Assembly: GCF_003208215.1 (NCBI RefSeq)
Contig: NZ_QKLW01000001.1
Span: 124,001 to 188,000, forward strand
Origin: Marinomonas alcarazii
GTDB lineage: Bacteria; Pseudomonadota; Gammaproteobacteria; Pseudomonadales; Marinomonadaceae
Length of the DNA stretch: 64,000 nt
Direction of reading: 5' to 3'
The notes under the pieces are model-generated. The model saw nothing but the letters and a program-made list of their open reading frames with translations. It was not told the origin of the DNA and did not search any database. Shown piece by piece: positions 37,869 to 47,355 of the stretch (position 1 is the stretch's first letter; the number at the start of each line of letters is the position of its first letter). A program made the translations under genes and the position numbers.

Positions 37869-38792
37869 ATGAAAAAATTACTTCTCACAGCTATTACATC
37901 TTCACTTTTGGCGACATCTGTTTCTGCAGCTGACATGAAAATCGGTGTCTCAATGGCCCTTTTTGATGACAACTTTTTGACGGTTTTGCGTAATGGCATC
38001 CAGGATTCAGCAAAAAGTCAGGGCGTTGATGTTCAGATTGAAGATGCTAAAAATGGCGTTGGCAATCAATTGAATCAAGTTCAGAACTTTATTGCTTCTG
38101 GCGTAGATGCCATCATTATTAACCCTGTTGATACCGATGCTACTGTATCCATTTCGGATGATGCTCAAGCAGCAGGTATCCCTCTTATTTATGTTAACCG
38201 TCAACCAATCAATGTTGATTTACTTCCAGAAAATCAAGCATTTGTAGCGTCTGATGAACGAGTATCAGGGACACTTCAGACTAAGGAAGTATGCCGTTTG
38301 CTAAATGGCAAAGGCAAGGTTGTTGTAATGATGGGTGAATTAACTAACCAAGCCGCATTGCAACGTACTCAAGATATTCATGATGTGATTGCTACACCAG
38401 AATGCTCAGGCCTTAAAATCGTTCAGCAACAAACTGCTGAATGGTCTCGTACTAAGGGTAGTGATTTGATGACTAACTGGATAGCAGCAGGTATTCAATT
38501 TGATGCTGTTATCGCAAACAACGATGAAATGGCTATTGGTGCGATTCAAGCATTAAAAGCATCAGGTCGTTCAATGGATGATGTTGTAATTGCTGGTATC
38601 GATGCAACTACCGATGCGTTGGCTGCAATGAAAGCGGGTGAACTGGATGTTACTGTTTACCAAAGCGCAGATGGTCAAGGTCGTGGTGCAGTGGATGCGG
38701 CAGTTAAACTAATTAAAGGTCAGAGTGTTGATCGTAAGGTTTGGGTTCCATTTGAGTTGGTTACACCTCAAAACCTGAAAGATTACCTTTAA
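37869..38792 (+). CDS. Periplasmic inositol-binding protein of ABC transporter
   Basis: A 307-residue type I periplasmic binding protein with a signal peptide cleaved near VSAA|D. The mature part has the two-lobe fold with GVSMALFDDNFLTVLRNGI, QLNQVQNFIASGVDAII, VICRL-type Cys region (EVCRLLNGKGKVVV), IANNDEMAIGAIQALKASG and GIDATTDALAAMKAGELDVTVYQ. It heads a three-gene ABC operon controlled by IolR-type operators and divergent from iolI/iolH/iolG, so inositol is the likely ligand. A paralogue is at 22179-23111. Confidence 0.9.
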   Translation: MKKLLLTAITSSLLATSVSAADMKIGVSMALFDDNFLTVLRNGIQDSAKSQGVDVQIEDAKNGVGNQLNQVQNFIASGVDAIIINPVDTDATVSISDDAQAAGIPLIYVNRQPINVDLLPENQAFVASDERVSGTLQTKEVCRLLNGKGKVVVMMGELTNQAALQRTQDIHDVIATPECSGLKIVQQQTAEWSRTKGSDLMTNWIAAGIQFDAVIANNDEMAIGAIQALKASGRSMDDVVIAGIDATTDALAAMKAGELDVTVYQSADGQGRGAVDAAVKLIKGQSVDRKVWVPFELVTPQNLKDYL

Positions 38793-38846
38793 TCACATTT
38801 GTTAGAAAACTCATTCAATTAAAATAAAAATAGGAGGGATTGCGTT

Positions 38847-40400
38847 ATGAATAGCGCAGCAGTTGAGGAAACCGTGTCTGTAAGTGGCGCAACTCCTCCC
38901 AGAGATCACTCGTGTGAATATGTATTAGAAGTCGTAAATGTTTCTAAGTCGTTTCCAGGTGTGTTGGCATTGGATGACGTGCAGCTAAAGATTCGCCCAG
39001 GTACTGTCCATGCTTTAATGGGGGAAAATGGAGCTGGAAAATCTACTTTAATGAAAGTTATTGCAGGTATTTACCAGCCAGATAGCGGTGAAGTTAAGTT
39101 GAGAGGTGAGACTATTACTTTAGAAACGCCTTTGAAAGCACAGCAGTCCGGGATTGCCATGATTCATCAAGAATTACTCTTGATGAATCAGATGACGGTA
39201 GCTGAGAATATTTGGATTCGCCGTGAACCTAAAAATGCCTTTGGTTTTATTGATCACTCTGAAATGCATAAGATGACTGAGGATTTGTTTGACCGTCTTA
39301 ATATACATCTCGATCCAGACGCTGAAATCAGCACGCTATCCGTAGCAAACCGTCAGATGGTGGAGATAGCGAAAGCCGTCTCTTTTAACTCTGATGTGTT
39401 GATCATGGATGAGCCAACGTCAGCAATTACCGAGACGGAAGTGGCTCATTTATTTGAAATTATTAGAGGCTTACGTAAACAAGGTATTGGCATCGTTTAT
39501 ATTACTCATAAAATGAGTGAGTTGTTTGAAATTGCTGATGAGTTTTCTGTGTTTCGTGATGGAAAATACATTGGGACGCACGCTTCTGCTAACGTCACTC
39601 GTGATGAAATTATTCACATGATGGTCGGCCGTAATGTTGACCAGATGTTTCCAAAAGAAGAAGTCGAGTTAGGAGAAGTTTTACTGTCTGTAAAAAACCT
39701 GACTTTAGAAGGTGTGTTTAATGATGTGTCGTTTGACGTAAGAGCCGGTGAAATTTTAGGTTTTGCAGGCCTTGTTGGTTCAGGTAGGTCTAACGTCGCG
39801 GAGGCTATTTTTGGCGTAACTCCGGCAGATTCAGGTACAGTCTGGATTGAGGGTGAAGAAGTTCATATCAAAAATCCAAATGACGCAATTATGAAAGGCA
39901 TGGCTTTTCTAACAGAGGACAGAAAAGAAACGGGTTGTTTCTTATCATTAGATATTCAGGAGAATATTCAGTCTGCTGTTTTGCATGAGAATTTTGTTAA
40001 TGGCGGTGGTTTTGTTGACCAAGCAAAGCTAAATATAGAGTCTGAAGAGCTGTGTAGAAAATTACGCGTAAAAACCCCAGATATGGAAGAGGCCATTGAG
40101 AATCTTTCAGGCGGTAATCAACAAAAAGTATTAATTGGCCGTTGGTTGCTTACCCACCCACGTATTTTGATTTTAGACGAGCCTACTCGAGGTATTGATG
40201 TCGGAGCAAAAGCTGAAATCCATACCTTGGTCACGCAGCTGGCTCACAAAGGGGTGGCGGTTATCATGATTTCTTCCGAGTTACCGGAAGTATTAGGTAT
40301 GAGCGATCGTGTGCTTGTTATGCACGAAGGGCGTGTTACTGGCATTTTAGATCGCTCTGAAGCAGATCAAGTCTCAGTGATGAAATTAGCAGCACAATAA
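38847..40400 (+). CDS. Inositol ABC transporter ATP-binding protein
   Basis: A 517-residue double ABC ATPase of the RbsA/MglA type. First half: Walker [10 protein letters not shown] (about 59-67), signature [14 protein letters not shown] and Walker [10 protein letters not shown]. Second half: degenerate Walker [10 protein letters not shown], intact signature LSGGNQQK and [15 protein letters not shown]. The N-terminal 28 residues are an extra polar leader. It energises import through the permease encoded next and is preceded by GGAGGG. Confidence 0.93.
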   Translation: MNSAAVEETVSVSGATPPRDHSCEYVLEVVNVSKSFPGVLALDDVQLKIRPGTVHALMGENGAGKSTLMKVIAGIYQPDSGEVKLRGETITLETPLKAQQSGIAMIHQELLLMNQMTVAENIWIRREPKNAFGFIDHSEMHKMTEDLFDRLNIHLDPDAEISTLSVANRQMVEIAKAVSFNSDVLIMDEPTSAITETEVAHLFEIIRGLRKQGIGIVYITHKMSELFEIADEFSVFRDGKYIGTHASANVTRDEIIHMMVGRNVDQMFPKEEVELGEVLLSVKNLTLEGVFNDVSFDVRAGEILGFAGLVGSGRSNVAEAIFGVTPADSGTVWIEGEEVHIKNPNDAIMKGMAFLTEDRKETGCFLSLDIQENIQSAVLHENFVNGGGFVDQAKLNIESEELCRKLRVKTPDMEEAIENLSGGNQQKVLIGRWLLTHPRILILDEPTRGIDVGAKAEIHTLVTQLAHKGVAVIMISSELPEVLGMSDRVLVMHEGRVTGILDRSEADQVSVMKLAAQ

Positions 40401-40428
40401 TACAGAATTAGAAAAATAAGAGGTTTTT

Positions 40429-41472
40429 ATGTCTACAGTAGATAACACCATGAAAGAGGCTAATGACGGCCAGGAAGTCTGTAAGAAAAAACGTATTCCT
40501 GCAGAAGTTAGTATTTTATTAGTACTAGTCGGTATATCAATTATGTTTGAAATATTGGGCTGGATCTTCGTAGGCCAAAGCTTTTTAATGAACATGAGCC
40601 GCCTACAAATCATAATATTGCAAGTCTCCGTTATCGGTATTATTGCTATCGGAGTGACCATGATCATCATAACTGGTGGCATAGATTTATCCTCTGGGTC
40701 CGTAGTCGCCATGTCAGCCATGATTGCTGCAACTTTTGCGCAATCAAGCAGTTGGCCTAAAGTGATTTCACCATCGTTAACAGATCTACCATTTGTTATA
40801 CCTTTAGCAGTTGGTTTAGCCGTAGGTGCTGCTGCTGGTTTTGTTAATGGTTGGTTGGTTACAAAAACACGTATACCTCCATTCATTGCCACATTGGGGA
40901 TGATGGTATCTGCTCGTGGTGTGGCTCGCTGGTATACTGATGGTAGCCCAGTATCTGGTTTTACAAATGAATTTGCTATGTTAGGGAATGCATTAGACCG
41001 TTGGATGCCTGTTGTTATCTTTATAGTTGTGGCGATTATTTTTCACGTGGTCATGCGATATACACGCTTTGGTAAGTTTACTTATGCCATTGGTGCAAAC
41101 CCTCAAGCGGCCCGTGTTTCAGGTATCAATATTGATCGTCACCTAATCAAGGTCTATGCCATTGCTGGTTTGTTGGTTGGGTTGGCGGCCATGGTTGCGA
41201 TTGCACGTATTAAAACAGCTCAAGCTGGTATGGGGCTGATGTATGAATTGGATGCCATTGCCGCAGCGGTTATTGGTGGGGTTTCTTTATCTGGTGGACG
41301 CGGTCGAATTGCTGGAACTGTGATTGGAGCCTTAATTCTTGGGGTGATGCTTTCTGGTTTTACCTTCCTTCGAATTGATGCTTATTATCAAGATATAATC
41401 AAAGGCGCCATCATTGTTACCGCTGTTATTATTGATCAGCAACGCCAGAACAAGCGTAAGAAAACTACGTAG
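40429..41472 (+). CDS. Inositol ABC transporter permease
   Basis: A 347-residue RbsC-like inner-membrane permease with about ten hydrophobic segments. The family signature is present as IIITGGIDLSSGSVVAMSAMIAA, then FVNGWLVTKTRIPPFIATLGMM, YAIGANPQAARVSGI and the loop ELDAIAAAVIGGVSLSGGRGRIAGT that contacts the ATPase. The N-terminal 30 residues are cytoplasmic and charged. It ends the operon, before a strong terminator. Confidence 0.93.
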   Translation: MSTVDNTMKEANDGQEVCKKKRIPAEVSILLVLVGISIMFEILGWIFVGQSFLMNMSRLQIIILQVSVIGIIAIGVTMIIITGGIDLSSGSVVAMSAMIAATFAQSSSWPKVISPSLTDLPFVIPLAVGLAVGAAAGFVNGWLVTKTRIPPFIATLGMMVSARGVARWYTDGSPVSGFTNEFAMLGNALDRWMPVVIFIVVAIIFHVVMRYTRFGKFTYAIGANPQAARVSGINIDRHLIKVYAIAGLLVGLAAMVAIARIKTAQAGMGLMYELDAIAAAVIGGVSLSGGRGRIAGTVIGALILGVMLSGFTFLRIDAYYQDIIKGAIIVTAVIIDQQRQNKRKKTT

Positions 41473-41516
41473 CATTATTGTTTACCATAACATTGCAGGA
41501 ATCCGAACTCTCCCGT

Positions 41517-41548
41517 TACCGCTCAGTGTTTCATTGAGCGGTTTTTTT
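41517..41548 (+). terminator. Terminator of the inositol ABC operon
   Basis: ACCGCTCA (41518-41525) pairs with TGAGCGGT (41535-41542), followed by seven T. Confidence 0.9.
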
Positions 41549-41699
41549 GTGTTGGTCGAAAACTTTCGCATTTCGCATAAGGGCGGTGGTCGTTAATACT
41601 TTATTAAAACAGACTATTGAATATTTCTATAACCCATAAATTCGGTTTTGGTGTTGCTGAAAATTATGGGTTAGAAAACATAGAGCGGTTTGACGGATT

Positions 41700-42731
41700 C
41701 TATAGGTTTTCTGCGACGTGTAGCTCGACTGATAGTTTAACTGGTGCAATTGTTTGGTGTTTTTTACTGCTGAATGCTTCTGCAAACAGGTCGGAAAGTC
41801 TATAGGCTAGCTTTTGTACTGGCGTTGCAATGATCATGTCGATTGTGTTATCACTCAGAGCTAAGCGAGTGTAAGAGGTGAGTTCGTTACAAATGAGCGT
41901 TATTTTTTGATCTTTTTTGTCTTCTTTTAATGCTCGTATTATGCCTTTTACTCCACCGCCAGCGCTATAAATAGCGGTCAAATCTTGATGTTTTGCCAAG
42001 AGTTCTTTTGTGGCTTGATAAGCCAGATTTTCGTCATCTAAATTTGTCAACGGCGGAAGCAAATGAAAATTGTGCTGAATTTCTCGAAAATAGGATATGA
42101 AGCTAATTTCGGCGATATCTTGATTTAAATAACGATGACTGCCCAAGAGAATTCCAATTTTCCCTAGTGTGGTCGTTAGTCTTGAAATAGCCCATGCTGC
42201 GGTACGTCCTGCTTTTCGATTATCAACTCCAATATGGCCTGTACATGTATTGGTTGATAGAGGGGACAAAATAGTAAAAACGGGAATCCCCCGTTCAACG
42301 AGCTGTTCAATATGACGATTTAATGTGTGGTCGTCTAATGCCACAAGCGCAATGCCATCTGCATGTTTGCCTTCTTTAATGACTTGTTTGGTAATGTATT
42401 CAGGCGTAACTTCATCCATAAAAACAATTTTCGTTTCGAACTGAAATTGTGTTTCTTGCGAGCATGCGCTACAAATCGTCATGCCAAGTCCTTCATAGAA
42501 TTCATCATTACTGCGTTGCAGTAAAATGGACAATCGTTTAACTGGTTTCGATTCGCGAACACGCCTTTTGAGTAAGCCGGAAGCATGATAACCAATGTCT
42601 TCAGCTGCTAATAGTACACGCTGAGATGTTGACTCCCGTACTTTAGAGCGCTTGTTCAATACTCGATCTACAGTTGCGATGCTAACGCCTGCTGCATCAG
42701 CTAAATCGTGAATAGTCGGTCTTTTAGACAT
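41700..42731 (-). CDS. LacI-family transcriptional regulator
   Basis: A 343-residue LacI-type repressor: N-terminal HTH with hinge (TIHDLADAAGVSIATVDRVLN, residues 6-26) and a periplasmic-binding-protein-like effector domain (about 65-340). It is convergent with the inositol transporter and close to the IolR gene, so it probably senses a cyclitol or sugar of this region. LacI operators usually have a central CG; none of the shared palindromes here does, so its target is unassigned. Confidence 0.88.
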   Translation of the reverse strand: MSKRPTIHDLADAAGVSIATVDRVLNKRSKVRESTSQRVLLAAEDIGYHASGLLKRRVRESKPVKRLSILLQRSNDEFYEGLGMTICSACSQETQFQFETKIVFMDEVTPEYITKQVIKEGKHADGIALVALDDHTLNRHIEQLVERGIPVFTILSPLSTNTCTGHIGVDNRKAGRTAAWAISRLTTTLGKIGILLGSHRYLNQDIAEISFISYFREIQHNFHLLPPLTNLDDENLAYQATKELLAKHQDLTAIYSAGGGVKGIIRALKEDKKDQKITLICNELTSYTRLALSDNTIDMIIATPVQKLAYRLSDLFAEAFSSKKHQTIAPVKLSVELHVAENL

Positions 42732-42802
42732 AGAAAATAACCTGATATTATGCAGTTCGTGGTTGTTATTAGGGCGGATATCTTAGTGTGGAATTTAATG
42801 TC

Positions 42803-42991
42803 TTATGCACCTTGGTTTTCATCGAATTTATAAAAAAAGTGCCATAAACAATAAAAAGTGATACCTGCAGCAATGATCCCCCAGAATGGTTCTTCTGATA
42901 ACCACTCGACCAATGTCCAGCCAAAACAGAATATAGTAGTTGCAACACGACGCCATTTTGGGCGAAAAAATTTACGATCTGTTTCGTTCAA
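42803..42991 (-). CDS. Small DUF3329-like membrane protein
   Basis: A protein of 62-64 residues with a RKFFRPKWRRVATTI start, two hydrophobic segments (about 16-31 and 36-55) and an acidic tail. The FFRPxWRR...PFWG...W pattern resembles DUF3329 proteins of rhizobia, which I recall from memory only. Two TTG codons are possible starts: 42991, with AGGA eight bases upstream, and 42997, whose spacing is too short. It lies between the LacI gene and iolR. Function unknown. Confidence 0.55.
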   Translation of the reverse strand: MNETDRKFFRPKWRRVATTIFCFGWTLVEWLSEEPFWGIIAAGITFYCLWHFFYKFDENQGA

Positions 42992-43019
42992 TTTCAATAT
43001 CCTATTTCATAATTTTTAT

Positions 43020-43091
43020 TGAATAAATATCTTTGTCTAGGCGTTTTGATACTAGACATGTTAGTAATTACTAAGTTAGAATTTTTATTCT
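43020..43091 (+). promoter_or_regulatory. Operators upstream of iolR
   Basis: AGAATTTTTATTCT (43078-43091; arms extend to TTAGAAT/ATTCTAA) and a weaker TGAATAAATATCTT (43020-43033) lie 95-166 bases before the regulator start. They fit self-control of the RpiR-type gene. Confidence 0.6.
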
Positions 43092-43185
43092 AAAATTGCA
43101 ATAATTACTTCTCTCTATAGGCTCACTATTTCCCTATGTGTCTATGCTTGGTTTTTGAGAGAACTTTGAATAGAGAGAGTATTTT

Positions 43186-44031
43186 ATGTCAGATGTCCTT
43201 GCCCCAAAATCTTTAACAGATTTGAAAGAGGCTATTAAACAGCATTATTCAAAATTAAGTAAACGACTTCGCCAGGTGGCTGAGTTTGTATTAGATGCGC
43301 CAAGCGAAGTTGCCTTTGGCACCGTTGCTACCTTATCTAAAGATGCTGGAGTGCACCCTTCTACTTGGGTTCGATTTGCTAATGCTTTCGGATTTAGTGG
43401 CTTTAGCGAAATGCAGAAATTATTCCAGCAGGATTTGATGGAGGAAGCACCGAGTTATCAGGATCGAATTCGTTTGGCGAGAGAGGCATTTGGGGAGGAA
43501 AATACTGAGCAGTCTCCGTCTCAACTACTGACTCGTTTTTCACACGCTAATGCAATCGCCCTTGGGCATTTGGGTGAAACGACAGCTGCAGAGGATTTGG
43601 ATAAGGCAATACAAATATTGTCTCAAGCTCATGCCGCGCATATTGTCGGGGTGAGACGGGCGTTTGTTGTCGCCAGCTATTTTGCTTATGCCTTGCGTCA
43701 TATTGATCAAAAAGCGTATTTGGTCGATGGAGTGGGCGGGATGTATAAGGAACAGGCTAGTGCTTTAGACAAGAATGATGTGCTTATTGCTGTGAGCTTT
43801 CACCCTTATGCTGAGGAAACGCAAAGTGTTGCGAAAGCGGCGGCAGAGAAAAATGTTCCTCTTATTGTTATTACGGATAATCAAATTAGTCCGTTGGCTT
43901 CTATTGCGACGGTGTGCTTTGTTGTAAAAGAAGCAGAGATAGATTCTTTTCGTTCTTTATCTTCATCACTTTGTCTGGCGCAGGCATTATCGATTGGTTT
44001 AGCTTATGAACTGGAGAAAAAGAACGCTTAG
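43186..44031 (+). CDS. iolR: RpiR-family inositol regulator, IolR-type
   Basis: A 281-residue RpiR-family regulator: N-terminal HTH_6 domain (about 1-80; LTDLKEAIKQHYSKLSKRLRQVAEFVLDAPSEVAF and VHPSTWVRFANAFGFSGFSEMQKLFQ) and a C-terminal SIS sugar-phosphate domain (about 120-265; HIVGVRRAFVVASYFAYAL, VLIAVSFHPYAEETQ). In rhizobia the RpiR-type IolR represses inositol genes at GGAA-N6-TTCC sites, a motif found before the iol operons here. An IS5-type element is inserted immediately after its stop codon; the coding sequence seems complete. Confidence 0.85.
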   Translation: MSDVLAPKSLTDLKEAIKQHYSKLSKRLRQVAEFVLDAPSEVAFGTVATLSKDAGVHPSTWVRFANAFGFSGFSEMQKLFQQDLMEEAPSYQDRIRLAREAFGEENTEQSPSQLLTRFSHANAIALGHLGETTAAEDLDKAIQILSQAHAAHIVGVRRAFVVASYFAYALRHIDQKAYLVDGVGGMYKEQASALDKNDVLIAVSFHPYAEETQSVAKAAAEKNVPLIVITDNQISPLASIATVCFVVKEAEIDSFRSLSSSLCLAQALSIGLAYELEKKNA

Positions 44032-44036
44032 ACTAG

Positions 44037-45142
44037 GGAATATGCGAATAAGTCCTAGCCATACGATAATCGCGCTTTAAGTCTTAGAGCCTCAACCATG
44101 TCACACCAACTCACTTTTGTCGACAGCGAGTTCAACAACAAACGCCGTAAAACACGTAAGGAAATTTTCCTTTCTCGCATGAATGAGTTGATGCCTTGGG
44201 ATCAACTAGAAGCGGTTATTGAGCCGTTTTATCCTAAACCAGGGAATGGCAGAAGACCTTATCCGCTATCAACCATGTTCCGCATTCACTGTATGCAACA
44301 TTGGTACAACATGAGCGATCCAGCGATGGAGGATGCTTTGTATGAGATCACGTCCATGCGCTTATTTGCTGACTTATCGTTAGAGAATCCAATTCCTGAT
44401 CACACCACCATCATGAATTTTAGGCACTTATTAGAGAAACACAAACTCTCGCGCCAGCTTTTTAAAGAAGTGAATAGGTGGCTGTCTGATGCAGGTATTT
44501 ACCTCAAAGAAGGCACCATTGTGGATGCGACTATTATTGAAGCGGCCAGCTCTACGAAAAACAAAGCCAAAGAAAGAGACCCTGAAATGCACCAAACTCA
44601 AAAAGGTAAGCAGTGGTTCTTTGGCTTAAAAGCCCATATTGGTGTTGACGCTAGAACAGGGTTAACTCACAGCGTGAGTACAACGGCGGCCAACGTTCAT
44701 GACATCACGGAAACAGTGAACCTTCTTCATGGCGAAGAGTGTTTTGTTTCGGCTGATTCTGGCTATCGTGGTGCTCAAAAGAGAGAAGAGTTAAAAGGTG
44801 TCAAAGCAGACTGGTTGATTGCGGAGACTCCGAGCAAAATAAGAATCTTAAAAAAACATCCTAGAAAAAATAAACAGCCCATCCGAACGGAATACATCAA
44901 AGCCAGCATTCGCGCAAAAGTCGAACATCCGTTTAGAATCATCAAGTGTCAGTTTGGTTTTAGAAAAGCTATTTATCGTGGATTGGCTAAAAATGACAGT
45001 AAGCTCACCATGCTGTTTGCTCTTGCAAACGTGTTTCGAGTTGATCAGATGATCCGAGCCGCAAGGGGGTAATCCGTTAAAAAACCACTAAACAAGGTTT
45101 GATTATCTTGTTTAGTGGTAGAAAAGTGATAAACCAGCCACA
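44037..45142 (+). mobile_element. IS5-family insertion sequence, right end altered
   Basis: The left terminal repeat GGAATATGCGAATAAGTCC begins at 44037, right after CTAG (44033-44036), the target type IS5 uses. It encloses one intact transposase gene and an inner hairpin CCACTAAACAAG/CTTGTTTAGTGG (45085-45118). The matching right terminal repeat is not present: homology to the decayed copy at 19307 stops at CCAGCCACA (about 45141) and the long direct repeat starts four bases later. So the right end was cut off, probably by the rearrangement that placed the repeat here. Confidence 0.8.
44098..45072 (+). CDS. IS5-family transposase
   Basis: A 324-residue DDE transposase very close in layout to that of E. 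coli IS5: [73 protein letters not shown], the first catalytic Asp in [16 protein letters not shown], the second in [17 protein letters not shown], and the Glu in [17 protein letters not shown]. It is full-length and should be active, but the loss of one terminal repeat suggests this copy cannot move by itself. Confidence 0.93.
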   Translation: MSHQLTFVDSEFNNKRRKTRKEIFLSRMNELMPWDQLEAVIEPFYPKPGNGRRPYPLSTMFRIHCMQHWYNMSDPAMEDALYEITSMRLFADLSLENPIPDHTTIMNFRHLLEKHKLSRQLFKEVNRWLSDAGIYLKEGTIVDATIIEAASSTKNKAKERDPEMHQTQKGKQWFFGLKAHIGVDARTGLTHSVSTTAANVHDITETVNLLHGEECFVSADSGYRGAQKREELKGVKADWLIAETPSKIRILKKHPRKNKQPIRTEYIKASIRAKVEHPFRIIKCQFGFRKAIYRGLAKNDSKLTMLFALANVFRVDQMIRAARG

Positions 45143-45237
45143 TTAGTTAGTGATTATTCACAACGTCGGGGCTTTTTTGTATCTGAAAACGATAAATCCT
45201 CTGTTACTTACTTCCCAAAAAATGATTCCTAAAACGT

Positions 45238-45544
45238 CTAAACTCGAAAATCCTCATCAAGTCTCTGCCAATGCGCTCTTAGCTGTTGTTTGTGTCCTTC
45301 ATTCATCGGTAGGTTTTTCAAAGCTTCAGGCCAAAGGGGTCTGGCTTTTTCTATCGCATCGTCCAAATGCGGTTTGATCGCTCGCCATGGAATATCTGAT
45401 TTAATTGCCCAATGTTCAAAGTGTTTATAAAGTAGGGCGAGCTGTACTAGATTGATAGCTTTCAGCAAAATGTAAAACATTACGTCCATTTTTAGCCTGC
45501 CAAATACCCTACTAGATGACCATGTAACGTCAACTTAAGAACAC
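45238..45544 (-). pseudogene. hipA remnant, right copy
   Basis: Same structure as the left copy: a HipA-like N-terminal fragment (KLTLHGHLVGYLAG, then a stop) follows the hipB stop, and a C-terminal piece of about 75 residues ends LPMNEGHKQQLRAHWQRLDEDFRV. The kinase core is missing. An open frame of 83 codons (45238-45489) covers the C-terminal piece but its first residues are read through the deletion junction, so I do not call it a gene. Confidence 0.6.
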
Positions 45545-45885
45545 TAATTTCCGTTGTCATCTTCGTCTTCTAGTAGTCCTTTCCATGGATCATCCGATAG
45601 TTTTTTTTGTTCATCAGAATGATCAGGCTGTTTGTGCGTTAAAGATGTGTTGTTACCATCACTTTCAAGAACTGCTAAAACAGCATTCAGCTTTTCTTTT
45701 GGAATCAGCATGACGTCACTATTGAGACCCTTGGCAATCAGTTCAAGAGTATCAAGTCTTGGGTTGCCTTTTGCTTCAAGCCGTTGGTACTGCTGCCTAG
45801 AAATACCAATACGCATAGGCATGTCATTCTGCTTGAGTTTCAGTGCTAAACGACGATTTTTGATTTGCTGTAGTAGATTTATCAT
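45544..45885 (-). CDS. HipB-like antitoxin, orphan
   Basis: A 113-residue XRE-family DNA-binding protein: MINLLQQIKNRRLALKLKQNDMPMRIGISRQQYQRLEAKGNPRLDTLELIAKG is the helix-turn-helix, followed by a charged tail with SDDPWKGLLEDEDD. HipB antitoxins repress their own operon and neutralise HipA kinase; here HipA is deleted, so only autoregulation or control of another target is possible. Start 45885 matches the family and the left copy. Inverted GAAACTAAT/ATTAGTTGC-type elements lie just upstream and are likely operators. Confidence 0.75.
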   Translation of the reverse strand: MINLLQQIKNRRLALKLKQNDMPMRIGISRQQYQRLEAKGNPRLDTLELIAKGLNSDVMLIPKEKLNAVLAVLESDGNNTSLTHKQPDHSDEQKKLSDDPWKGLLEDEDDNGN

Positions 45886-46081
45886 AAGGAAACTAATAAG
45901 TTGCTTTTTAATATATAGAAACATATTAGTTGCTATTTTGATTAAAAGCAATTTAAGTGTTTCTTTTATGCACTTACAGGTGCGGAAATATAAAGAGGTA
46001 TTTTTAGCCTACTTATAAAAAAATTACAGGTGGTGATGTTAGAGAATTAGTGTCTTCCTAAGTCGTAGACAAGGCATCTTA

Positions 46082-47038
46082 TTAGTCATCTAACTCAAGC
46101 AAGGCTTTAGCGGTAATCCTATCTGTGATCAGCACATCTAAATAGCCTCCTTTTAAAGCGCCATGAATAGATGACACTTTTTCATTTCCTCCAGCAAGAC
46201 CAACGACACGAGGGCATTTTCTTAGCTGCTCTAGTTGCATTGAAATAACTGGATCTTCGTCTTCTGCAAGTATTGCTACGCCGTTTTTATCGTAATAATG
46301 TAGGCCAATATCGCCAACCGCACCGCGATTACTTAATAGTTCAGTCATTTCTTCGTGGTAATAGTTGCCTGAGTTGCGTAATAAAGACGATGGCTCTGTT
46401 GAACCTATCCCTACAATTGCCAAGTCTACCTCATCAAATTTATTTACAACATTGGCTACTTCAATGCTCTGCAGTAGGCGCTGTTTGTCTTCAACAGAAC
46501 GCTCGATACTTAATGCTGGAAGTAAAAAGGATTCGCAGCCAAGAATGTTGGCCAGTGACTGAGTGAGCATGGTGGACTGTAAGTTACCATTTTGTCCCAC
46601 TCCGCCCATAAGCTGAATAACCCCAGAAGCACTTATTTTTAGCGGGTGTAATGCATCAATCATGGCTCGAATGGTAGTGCTCCATGATGAAATGCCGATT
46701 AATTCATCTTTCATTAATGTTGTTTGTAGATAGTGGGCTGCCATCGAACCTATGGCTCGTTTGATTTGATCATCGCTTGGCTCTTCATCAACATCAACAA
46801 CAATGACTTGTCTTAACCCATAAAGTTGCTGAAGTTGGTGCTCAAGACCAATAAAGATATTCGGCGGTTGAACGACGGAGATTTTTACAAGTCCTTCTTT
46901 CAGGCAACGGGTAAGAGCACGTGAGACTTGGGATTGAGATACATTTAACAACTGCGCTACTTCAGACTGTTTTTTGCCTTCGTTGTAGTAGAGGCTGGCA
47001 ATTTTAACCAGCAGGCGTAATTCGCTTTGTGTCGTCAT
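46082..47038 (-). CDS. SorC-family sugar-responsive regulator
   Basis: A 318-residue SorC-type regulator: N-terminal HTH (LRLLVKIASLYYNEGKKQSEVAQLLNVSQSQVSRALTRCLKEG, residues 8-50) and a large sugar-phosphate-binding domain (about 55-318; GISSWSTTIRAMIDAL, DLAIVGIGS, GAVGDIGLHYYDKNG, RVVGLAGGNEKVSSIHGAL). It lies downstream of the FGGY kinase in the same orientation but 317 bases away with its own operator-like site, and is the likely regulator of the apiose-type locus. Confidence 0.88.
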   Translation of the reverse strand: MTTQSELRLLVKIASLYYNEGKKQSEVAQLLNVSQSQVSRALTRCLKEGLVKISVVQPPNIFIGLEHQLQQLYGLRQVIVVDVDEEPSDDQIKRAIGSMAAHYLQTTLMKDELIGISSWSTTIRAMIDALHPLKISASGVIQLMGGVGQNGNLQSTMLTQSLANILGCESFLLPALSIERSVEDKQRLLQSIEVANVVNKFDEVDLAIVGIGSTEPSSLLRNSGNYYHEEMTELLSNRGAVGDIGLHYYDKNGVAILAEDEDPVISMQLEQLRKCPRVVGLAGGNEKVSSIHGALKGGYLDVLITDRITAKALLELDD

Positions 47039-47161
47039 AATGTTCTCCTGAGCAGCGGGCTTTGCATCAGGTTACGTAGGTTAGTTACCTGTATCTGATT
47101 GCCGCATTTGGGGTCTAGTTACACGTTGTGTCTATGGAGTGGAAAATCCGAGTAGTATACT

Positions 47162-47175
47162 AGAATAAATATTCA
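47162..47175. promoter_or_regulatory. Operator-like palindrome upstream of the SorC gene
   Basis: AGAATAAATATTCA lies 124 bases before the SorC-family start. It is one or two bases off the AGAATATATATTCT palindromes of other promoters here. Confidence 0.55.
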
Positions 47176-47355
47176 CAATTAGCATCTTAAATCCTATATG
47201 ATTTTTTATGCAAAACATTCCAAATAACGCTTGTATGCTCTTAGTTTACTGGATCTTGCTGAATCAGCAGTGAAGAGATATCAAGCTAAATTGTAAGGAT
47301 TCCCCAAATAAACTATAGCTACGTGGTTATTGTGCTTTGTTCTTTTACATCCTTT

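Larger units (their letters stand above)
45145..46012. repeat. Right copy of the 0.85-kb direct repeat (hipBA block)
   Basis: Matches 13509-14355 in the same orientation. It starts with AGTTAGTG and the right half of the tRNA-Val terminator hairpin, though no tRNA is present here, then carries the hipA remnant and an intact hipB. It joins directly to the truncated right side of the IS5-type element. Confidence 0.8.

Noticed and set aside
41617..41805. 62-codon plus-strand open frame
   Set aside because: It overlaps the LacI-family gene on the other strand and the transporter terminator lies upstream; no ribosome site.
45238..45489. 83-codon open frame as a new small gene
   Set aside because: Most of it is the C-terminal tail of HipA; the first residues come from reading across the deletion junction, and the left copy shows the same decay.
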